Shown piece after piece: positions 23,988 to 29,867 of a stretch of DNA of 29,867 nucleotides. The stretch covers positions 1-29,867 of the forward strand of contig LJNA01000003.1 in assembly GCA_001304365.1 (NCBI GenBank), read 5' to 3'. This DNA comes from Syntrophobacter sp. DG_60. GTDB taxonomy: Bacteria; Desulfobacterota; Desulfofervidia; Desulfofervidales; DG-60. Below the pieces are notes generated by a model. It did no database searches, was not told the DNA's origin, and saw nothing but the letters and a program-made list of their open reading frames with translations. Position 1 is the stretch's first letter, and each line of letters begins with the position of its first letter. Position numbers and translations under genes: made by a program.

Positions 23988-24749
23988 ATGGCTGAAAAGT
24001 TAAAGATACTGATTGTTGATGACAACCAGGAGTTCTGCCACAATGTAAAAGACTTGCTGGAACTGAAGAATTATGCGGTGGCGACTGCCTATAATGGGTC
24101 TAAAGCCCTTGAGCTGGTGAAACAGAATGGCTTTGACCTGGTGTTAATGGATGTTAAGATGCCGGTAATGGACGGCGTGGAAACCTTCAAGAAGATTAAG
24201 GAGATAGCGCCGGATACTCCAGTCATTATGGTAACAGCCTATGCTGTGGAAGCCCTCATCAGGGAGGCACTGCGGGGGGGAGCCTTTGGTTTCCTCAGGA
24301 AACCGCTAGACTTTGACAAGCTCTTTAAACTTATTGAACAAGCCATTTCCAATGGGGCGTTGATACTCGCGGTGGATGATGACCAGGACCTCTGTGCCAA
24401 TGTAAAAGACGTCCTCAGTGGCAAAGGCTACCGGGTGAGTATTGCCTACGATGGCAACATGGCAATACAGAAGGCATGGGAGGAGAACTTTGACATCATG
24501 CTCATCGACATGAAGCTGCCTCCCCTCAATGGCCTAGAGACCTACCTGTCCATCCGGGACATCCGGCCCAATGTGGTGGCAGTCATCATTACCGGCTATG
24601 GGCAGCAGATGGGTAATCTGGTACAGCAGGCCCTGCAAAAGGCTGCCTACACCTACCTGGAGAAGCCCATAAATATGGACGAGCTGGTTTCGCTCATTGA
24701 GCAAATTAAGGAACAGAAAGCCAAGGGCATTCTCAAGAAACCTAAATAA
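23988..24749 (+). CDS. Response regulator with two receiver domains
   Basis: A 253-residue protein of two complete REC domains and no output domain. REC1: acidic pair D11-D12, acceptor D55 (LVLMDVKMP), VTAYA, and FLRKPLDF. REC2 (~125-245): LAVDDDQDL, acceptor in IMLIDMKLP, ITGYG and YLEKPINMDE. All catalytic residues are present in both. It could relay phosphate between the flanking kinases, as in branched phosphorelays. It is markedly GC-richer than the surrounding genes. GAGGAGGT lies eight bases before the ATG, and the next kinase starts 21 bases after the stop. Confidence 0.95.
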   Translation: MAEKLKILIVDDNQEFCHNVKDLLELKNYAVATAYNGSKALELVKQNGFDLVLMDVKMPVMDGVETFKKIKEIAPDTPVIMVTAYAVEALIREALRGGAFGFLRKPLDFDKLFKLIEQAISNGALILAVDDDQDLCANVKDVLSGKGYRVSIAYDGNMAIQKAWEENFDIMLIDMKLPPLNGLETYLSIRDIRPNVVAVIITGYGQQMGNLVQQALQKAAYTYLEKPINMDELVSLIEQIKEQKAKGILKKPK

Positions 24750-24770
24750 AGCATAGGGGGGTGTCTTACA

Positions 24771-26558
24771 ATGGAGCAAAAGTTTCCGATACTGATTGTT
24801 GATGACGATGTGTACCTGGCTTCAAACCTACAAGATACCCTGGAGGAGAAAGGTTACAGTATTGTGATTGCCAACAATGGCCAAAGCGCACTCACTCTCT
24901 GCCGTCAGAAAGTATTTGACCTGGCCCTTATAGACATCAAACTACCTGACATACCAGGTGTAAAGCTAGTCGGGAAAATAGCCAAACTATGCCCTGAAAC
25001 GGAGTATATTATCATCACTGGCTATGCCTCGTTGGAGAGTGCTATTGAAGCCGTGAGCCAGAGGAGCATAGCAGGCTACCAAACCAAACCGCTTAATATG
25101 GACCATCTCCTATCTCTTATCAGACAGGTCACCGAGCGCAAGCGGGTGGAGGAAGCACTTAGGGAATCGGAGGAAAAGTACCGTTCATTAGTGGAGTCTA
25201 GCGAAGATTCCATATATTTGGTAGATGGAAATTGCAAATATCTCTTCACGAACAGTAAATATCTATCCAGGCTCGGCTTGCAAATGAGTCAAGTCATGGG
25301 TAGAGCATACGGCGAGTTCCATTCGCCCGAAGAAACGGAAGAGTTTGCTAAAAAAATCAAAGAGGTATTAGAAACTGGTAAATCGCTATCGTATGAGTAT
25401 AGGAGTGGGAGTGATAATAGATATTTCATCCGAACTTTAAGTCCTGTTAAAGACTCCAAACCTCTTATGCTAACCCCTGTAACTGTGATTTCAAAAGACA
25501 TTACCGAGCACAAAAAGGCAGAAGCCCATTTAATCCAGGCTGCTAAGATGGGCACTTTGGGACAAATGGCCTCAGGCATAGCACATGAACTAAATCAACC
25601 ATTGAGTGTGATTAAGATAGGTAGTGATTTCCTTCTAAAGATGATTAAAAGGGGTGAGAAGATAGATGATGAGGAATTAAACATTATCGCGCTAGAGGTT
25701 AGTGCTCAAGTAGATAGGGCATCTGACATCATCAATCATTTAAGAACCTTTGCCAGACCTTCTGAGACAGTAAAAGGCGAAATAGATATTAATATCCCAA
25801 TCAGAGATGTATTCAAAATATTGGGACAACAACTAGGGGTACATCAAATTGAGGTTGAATTAGATTTGAATGAAGATTTGCCTTACATACTGGCAGACCA
25901 CAATAGGTTGGAACAGGTATTTATAAATCTAGTGACCAATGCTATAGACGCCATGGATGAAAAAGAAAAGAGGCTAGGGAGAGAGAAAACTAAAAACGTA
26001 TTAAGCATAAGGTCGTATTTAGAAGATAGAGAAATTGTAGTTACTGTATCTGACACAGGCATAGGCATCCCTGAGAAAATAGTGGATAGGCTATTTGAAC
26101 CATTCTTTACTACCAAACAGGTAGGTAAAGGAACTGGATTAGGTTTGTCCATTAGTTATGGAATTGTTAAAGACTACATAGGTACTACCTTCCTATTAAG
26201 ATTCCCTGCCTGTGAAGAAAGAAGAAAATCTCCACGGGTACATATTTCTGTGGAAGTAGGAGCTAAACACAGTGATTGGCCACTAATAAAGGTTAAGAGT
26301 TTTGATATCAGTGGAGGGGGAATACGCCTCTTTTTACCAAAAGAGCTTCCAAAGGGTGAGGCGATGGATTTGGAAATTGGTCCTCCCTCCCTACCGGTTA
26401 TTGCCCGTGGCAAAGTAACGTGGACAAAAGAGGTAGAAATAAAGGAAGGCAAATTTTTTCAAACAGGAATGAAATTTATTGAGATAAACCCGACTGACAA
26501 GGCAAGGATAGAGACCTTTACAAGGGATGGGTTCTTGCGAAGAGTTATACCCTTCTAA
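24771..26558 (+). CDS. REC-PAS-histidine kinase-PilZ hybrid (HK2)
   Basis: A 595-residue protein. REC (1-120; D11-D12-D13, acceptor D55 in [10 protein letters not shown] in YQTKPLN). PAS (~130-245; the shared module). HisKA with His272 in [12 protein letters not shown]. HATPase ([36 protein letters not shown]). PilZ (~480-595) with RRKSPR and DISGGGIRL, the two c-di-GMP contact motifs. Compared with HK3, 11 codons ([11 protein letters not shown]) are missing from the end of the ATPase domain near base 26177, just before the PilZ join. The kinase core may therefore be weakened or altered. It would link phosphorelay input from the RR/HK1 side to c-di-GMP. The REC part is GC-richer than the rest, again with a border at the linker [10 protein letters not shown]. 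Confidence 0.93.
   Translation: MEQKFPILIVDDDVYLASNLQDTLEEKGYSIVIANNGQSALTLCRQKVFDLALIDIKLPDIPGVKLVGKIAKLCPETEYIIITGYASLESAIEAVSQRSIAGYQTKPLNMDHLLSLIRQVTERKRVEEALRESEEKYRSLVESSEDSIYLVDGNCKYLFTNSKYLSRLGLQMSQVMGRAYGEFHSPEETEEFAKKIKEVLETGKSLSYEYRSGSDNRYFIRTLSPVKDSKPLMLTPVTVISKDITEHKKAEAHLIQAAKMGTLGQMASGIAHELNQPLSVIKIGSDFLLKMIKRGEKIDDEELNIIALEVSAQVDRASDIINHLRTFARPSETVKGEIDINIPIRDVFKILGQQLGVHQIEVELDLNEDLPYILADHNRLEQVFINLVTNAIDAMDEKEKRLGREKTKNVLSIRSYLEDREIVVTVSDTGIGIPEKIVDRLFEPFFTTKQVGKGTGLGLSISYGIVKDYIGTTFLLRFPACEERRKSPRVHISVEVGAKHSDWPLIKVKSFDISGGGIRLFLPKELPKGEAMDLEIGPPSLPVIARGKVTWTKEVEIKEGKFFQTGMKFIEINPTDKARIETFTRDGFLRRVIPF
25163..26198 (+). repeat. Duplicated PAS-kinase module (partner at 28107-29179; PAS part also at 22851-23210)
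   Basis: From GAATCGGAGG onward, HK2 and HK3 share long runs of identical bases through PAS, HisKA and HATPase, for example GTCCTGTTAAAGACTCCAAA and ACATCATCAATCATTTAAGA. HK1 shares only the PAS part. This degree of nucleotide identity points to recent duplication or gene conversion. Confidence 0.88.
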
Positions 26559-26832
26559 ACTAGTCAATCTGTCTACGTTTTGAACTATCAAGTCGGGTTT
26601 GGACGCTTTTTTTTCATCCACAACTAAGGGAGCCTGCCGAAAACCCCTCAATACAGCCTTCCTTATTTGGTTTTAGGCAATCTTTTAATGAATTACCAGA
26701 GGTAAAACATGATTATTGCAGTTTTTAGATCAAAGATACAGTAATCCCCGATTAAACATTTATAGAACATATATAGAATATAAAACATGCAGTAAAGGTT
26801 ACTTAGTACAATGTTGCATTTTTAGAGATAGA

Positions 26833-27016
26833 AATTATGACAATTTTAAGGTTAAATATGCAGTGGAAACTTTTTCAAGGATTATGGTAGGTATAACTAT
26901 GCCTGGTAGGACAACCAAGGTTGATAAAAAGAGACAATTATTTACAAATTTTAACAATTATGATAATTATTTAAGTAATGAAACAGCCAATAAAAATCAG
27001 CAAAGATGCATCAGGC
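26833..27016 (+). repeat. Leader repeat, copy 2 (extended at its 5' side)
   Basis: Contains the 137-base core at 26880-27016. In addition 26833-26879 (AATTATGACAATTTTAAGGT onward) is shared with copy 3 but not copy 1. The gene-free stretch before it (26559-26832) starts with a CAATCTGTCT spacer like the one after the PilZ remnant at 21852; otherwise nothing is recognised. Confidence 0.92.
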
Positions 27017-27240
27017 TATTGAAGGCACAAGGGCACCCTACCGAAAAACACTGGAGTTTTTCCTTATTCAGAAGATGTGGTAGGGAAGATTTTATCGATT
27101 TTTCCTGGAGAAAATATCCATATAGACCCCGTATTGCAAGTTTCTATCCCTCCAAAGGCCAACACACTGGCTCCATATTAGGTACATCCAACCCCCTATT
27201 AGCTCAAATTACTGGCTGTTTTAGGAGGTACACACGATGA
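26978..27240 (+). pseudogene. Second, frameshifted recombinase N-terminal fragment
   Basis: It is collinear with 22042-22356 but lacks ~57 bases after ATGCATCAGGC and is frameshifted. In one frame it keeps GHPTEKHWSF, which restores the RWHPxxKxWSFP motif lost in copy 1. The following GAAAATATCCATATAGACCC (GENIHIDP) and the end ACTGGCTGTTTTAGGAGGTA are also shared. A long open frame (26716-27240) crosses it but mixes frames of the ancestor and is unlikely to be a real protein. It ends in the HK3 start (ATGA). Confidence 0.62.
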
Positions 27241-29201
27241 AAGACGAACATAAGACAAAAAAGCGACTCATAAATGAATTAGTGGAAATGCGCCGACGGA
27301 TTACTGAATTGGAAAAATCAGAAACCGAGCGCAAGCAGGCGGACCAAGCACTACAAAACGGTGAGAAACGCTACCGAAGGCTTATCCAGCAATCAGTGGA
27401 GGCGATTTACATGTTTGATCCGGCAACAAAGCGCATATTGGAAGCAAATCCTGCATTTCTAGATATCCTTGGGTACACAGCCGAGGAGGTACACACATTA
27501 ACAATTTATGACTTCATCGCACATAATAGAGAGAGCATTGACGCGTATATTCAGCATATATTGACGTTTGGGGGGACTACCGTAGGAGAAAGGGTATGGC
27601 GACGTAAAGACAGAGTCCTAATAGATGTTCGGGTAAATGCGAGCAAAGTCCGGCAGAGAGGAAGAGATATTATTTTCGTTGTTGCACGAGATATTACCGA
27701 GCGCAAGCAGGCAGAGGAGGCAACCAAACTTGCCTACGCGGAACTTAATCAGATATTTAACACCGTGGCTGACGGGATGCGTTTGATTGATAAAGACTTC
27801 AAAGTGCTTCGAGTTAATGAGACATTTTGGACTCTGTCGGGCGTAAGTAAGGATGAAGCCTTGGGCAAAAAGTGCTATGAGGTGTTTCCTGGCCCCCTAT
27901 GTCATACTCCCAGTTGCCCGTTGACCCGTATTCTCGGCGGTGAGGGACGTGTTGAATGTGAAGTAGAAAAAGAACACAAGGACGGTACCAGAGTCCCTTG
28001 CATTTTGACGGCTACTCCCTTTTGGGGGCTTGGTGGTAAGCTGATTGGCATTGTTGAAAACTTTAAGGACATCACCGAGCGCAAGCGGGCGGAGGAGGCG
28101 CTTAAGGAGTCGGAGGAAAAGTACCGCTCTTTAGTGGAATCTAGCGAAGATTCCATATATTTGGTAGATAGGAATTGCAAATATCTCTTTATGAACAATA
28201 AACATCTATCCAGGCTTGGCTTGCAAATGAGTCAGGTCAAGGGTATAACATACGGCGAGTTCCATTCGCCTGAAGAAACGGAAGAGTTTGCTAAAAAAAT
28301 CAAAGAGGTACTAGAAACTGGTAAATCGCTATGGTATGAGTATAGGAGTGAAAGGGATAATAGATATTTCATCCGAACTTTAAGTCCTGTTAAAGACTCC
28401 AAAACTCGTATGCTAACCGCTGTAACTGTGATTTCAAAAGACATTACCGAGCGCAAAAAGGCAGAGACCCACTTAATTCAGGCTGCTAAGATGGGCACTT
28501 TGGGAGAAATGGCCTCAGGCATAGCCCATGAGCTAAATCAACCATTGAGTGTGATTAAGATAGGTAGTGATTTCCTTCTAAAGATGATTAAAAAGGGTGA
28601 GAAGATAGATGATCAGGAATTAAACATTATTACTCAAGAAATGGGTACTCAAGTAGATAGGGCATCTGACATCATCAATCATTTAAGAATTTTTGCTAGA
28701 CTTTCTGAGACAGTAAAAGGCGAAATAGATATTAATGCACCAATCAGAGATGTATTCAAAATATTGGGACAACAACTAAAGGTGCATCGGATTGAGGTTA
28801 AATTAGATTTAGATGAAAATTTACCTTCTGTAATGGCAGACCACAATAGGTTAGAACAGGTATTTATAAATCTGGTCCTTAATGCTATGGACGCCATGGA
28901 TGAAAAAGAAAAGAGGCTAGGAAAGGAGAAAATTGAAAAAATATTGAGTATAAGGTCGTATTTAGAAGATAGAGAAATTGTAGTTACTGTATCTGACACT
29001 GGCATAGGCATCCCTGAGAAAATAATGGATAGGCTATTTGAACCATTCTTTACCACCAAACAGGTAGGTAAAGGAACGGGATTAGGTTTATCTATTAGTT
29101 ATGGGATTGTCAAAGACTATGATGGAGCCATAGATGTAAAAAGTGAGGAAGGGATAGGTACTACCCTCATATTAAGACTCCCTGCTTACTTTACATGCTA
29201 G
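27237..29201 (+). CDS. PAS-PAS-PAS sensor histidine kinase (HK3)
   Basis: A 654-residue cytoplasmic kinase. N-terminal coiled coil ([20 protein letters not shown], nearly as in HK1). PAS1 (~45-155). PAS2 (~165-280), which carries Cys residues in [20 protein letters not shown], a pattern of redox- or metal-sensing PAS domains. PAS3 (~295-405) is the shared module. HisKA with His431 ([12 protein letters not shown]). Complete HATPase ([49 protein letters not shown]). No receiver or PilZ is attached. AGGAGGT lies seven bases before the ATG. PAS1 and PAS2 differ from those of HK1, so this gene is the shared chassis with other sensors inserted. Its partner may be the double receiver at 23988. Confidence 0.94.
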   Translation: MKDEHKTKKRLINELVEMRRRITELEKSETERKQADQALQNGEKRYRRLIQQSVEAIYMFDPATKRILEANPAFLDILGYTAEEVHTLTIYDFIAHNRESIDAYIQHILTFGGTTVGERVWRRKDRVLIDVRVNASKVRQRGRDIIFVVARDITERKQAEEATKLAYAELNQIFNTVADGMRLIDKDFKVLRVNETFWTLSGVSKDEALGKKCYEVFPGPLCHTPSCPLTRILGGEGRVECEVEKEHKDGTRVPCILTATPFWGLGGKLIGIVENFKDITERKRAEEALKESEEKYRSLVESSEDSIYLVDRNCKYLFMNNKHLSRLGLQMSQVKGITYGEFHSPEETEEFAKKIKEVLETGKSLWYEYRSERDNRYFIRTLSPVKDSKTRMLTAVTVISKDITERKKAETHLIQAAKMGTLGEMASGIAHELNQPLSVIKIGSDFLLKMIKKGEKIDDQELNIITQEMGTQVDRASDIINHLRIFARLSETVKGEIDINAPIRDVFKILGQQLKVHRIEVKLDLDENLPSVMADHNRLEQVFINLVLNAMDAMDEKEKRLGKEKIEKILSIRSYLEDREIVVTVSDTGIGIPEKIMDRLFEPFFTTKQVGKGTGLGLSISYGIVKDYDGAIDVKSEEGIGTTLILRLPAYFTC

Positions 29202-29293
29202 TTTTGGGGTTCTTTTATGCCAAAGGTCTTATTTATTCTTATTTATTGATGATGAAGAGGGGGGTATTTAAACTCAAGAAATGTCGGTGGTTA

Positions 29294-29342
29294 CCGGCGC
29301 GCCCGGTAGGATTCGAACCTACGACCTGCGGATTAGAAGTCA
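29294..29342 (-). other. tRNA-Arg(TCT) 3' fragment, attachment-site-like
   Basis: The minus strand reads anticodon loop CTTCTAA (TCT), stem TCCGC, variable loop AGGTC, T arm GTAGG-TTCGAAT-CCTAC, acceptor strand CGGGCGC and G, followed by CCG rather than CCA. The sequence leaves the tRNA pattern inside the 5' anticodon stem (observed TCAGA, expected TCCGC on the plus strand), so the 5' half is missing. Its translation gives the well-known spurious PVGFEPTT peptide. Confidence 0.8.
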
Positions 29343-29684
29343 GACATAGGGCACTTTTACCATTTTCTACCAAGTTACACCAAGGCATATTCTGCTAATT
29401 ATTCCTAGCCTTTCCCCCCTACCCTACCCTCTACCAAATTCCACCAAATCCTACCTTTTATGTCAAACTATGGACACCTATATGGACACCAGAAATGCCT
29501 CAAAAAATGTCAAGGGTAAAGACAAAATATCAAAACAACCCGATTACCACCTCTGTCCCCCTAGGTTATTATGATAGCTTCGGATAATTTTCAATTTTTC
29601 AATTGTTAGACTACCCTAAGCATAAAGATAATAATAATGCGCATCACTTCACGGGCAAAGTCTTGCTTCCTTCACCACTCGTTT
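29343..29684 (+). other. Gene-free stretch with repeated short motifs, possible recombinase arm sites
   Basis: No coding region is seen. Tandem ATGGACACC (29469-29477 and 29481-29489) and several CTACC/CCACC words between 29380 and 29460 lie between the tRNA fragment and the recombinase leader, where arm-type binding sites would be expected. Confidence 0.35.
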
Positions 29685-29867
29685 AATTATGACAATTTTA
29701 AGGTTAAATGTGGGGTGGAAAATTTTCAAGGATTATGGTAGGTATAACTATGCTTGGTAGGATAACCAAGGTCGATAAAAAGAGACAATTATTTACAAAT
29801 TTTAACAATTATGATAATTATTTAAGTAATGAAACAGCCAATAAAAATCAGCAAAGATGCATCAGGC
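29685..29867 (+). repeat. Leader repeat, copy 3, cut by the window end
   Basis: AATTATGACAATTTTAAGGT onward matches copy 2, then the 137-base core at 29731-29867 matches both others. Confidence 0.92.
29829..29867 (+). CDS. Start of a tyrosine-recombinase-like gene, truncated by the window end
   Basis: The first 13 codons read MKQPIKISKDASG, as in the fragment at 22042. Because it follows a tRNA 3' fragment and an arm-site-like region, this copy is the best candidate for an intact integrase gene; only its beginning is visible. Confidence 0.4.
   Translation, partial: MKQPIKISKDASG

Noticed and set aside
26716..27240. 174-codon open frame before HK3
   Set aside because: It runs through the leader repeat and switches between ancestral frames of the recombinase fragment; not a coherent protein.
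29195..29398. 67-codon open frame
   Set aside because: It reads through the tRNA-Arg fragment and gives the familiar spurious PVGFEPTTCGLEV peptide; no ribosome site or domain.

Overview
The window is a piece of an AT-rich (roughly 40% GC) genome of a Gram-negative bacterium. Sigma-54 promoters, an NtrC-type activator, a lipoprotein, a GspC-like periplasmic protein, PilZ and a dense set of PAS histidine kinases fit an anaerobic Desulfobacterota- or Nitrospirota-like lineage. That placement is inferred from gene content only, as no marker gene is present. Several decayed genes, tRNA 3' fragments and recombinase remnants show that the region has been rearranged.

Layout. 1-5153: the 3' end of hyuA, hyuB, an unrecognised alpha-solenoid protein built of 28-residue repeats, and a GNAT acetyltransferase. 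5325-8133: TrmO, a MazF toxin with its ribbon-helix-helix antitoxin and a clear promoter/operator, an ArfB-like GGQ ribosome-rescue factor, 5-formyltetrahydrofolate cyclo-ligase and a cold-shock protein. 8293-16034: the most unusual part. A sigma-54 activator with a receiver domain that cannot be phosphorylated in the usual way (12741-14078) lies between two perfectly spaced -24/-12 promoters that point away from it. Each promoter has the same 16-base motif upstream, in the same relative orientation, one helical turn different in spacing. The leftward unit encodes a methyltransferase/D-Ala-D-Ala-ligase-type ATP-grasp fusion, a RimK-type ligase, a UPF0316 membrane protein and a GspC-like protein. 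The rightward unit encodes small proteins: an acidic lipoprotein, a peptidoglycan-binding protein, a 16-residue Lys/Pro peptide, a LysW-like zinc-ribbon protein, a stand-alone IF2_N domain and a CBM48 domain. I propose that this is one regulon in which ATP-grasp ligases modify one or more of the small proteins. The two C-terminal Glu products and the LysW-like protein are the first candidates.

16184-21420: a gap (GAPDH) pseudogene, a Na+/Ca2+ antiporter, an APC permease fused to two universal stress domains, and glycerate 2-kinase.

21425-29867: a mobile, repeat-rich signalling region. It has a 3' fragment of tRNA-Pro(GGG) at its left edge and one of tRNA-Arg(TCT) near the right end of the window, both on the minus strand. 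A 137-base leader occurs three times, followed each time by the 5' end of what looks like a tyrosine recombinase gene. Between these lie three histidine kinases and a double-receiver protein. The kinases share near-identical PAS and kinase modules joined at the DITERKRAE linker, and one carries REC and PilZ domains. The arrangement suggests tandem duplication of about 4.9 kb plus module swapping inside a tRNA-targeting element.
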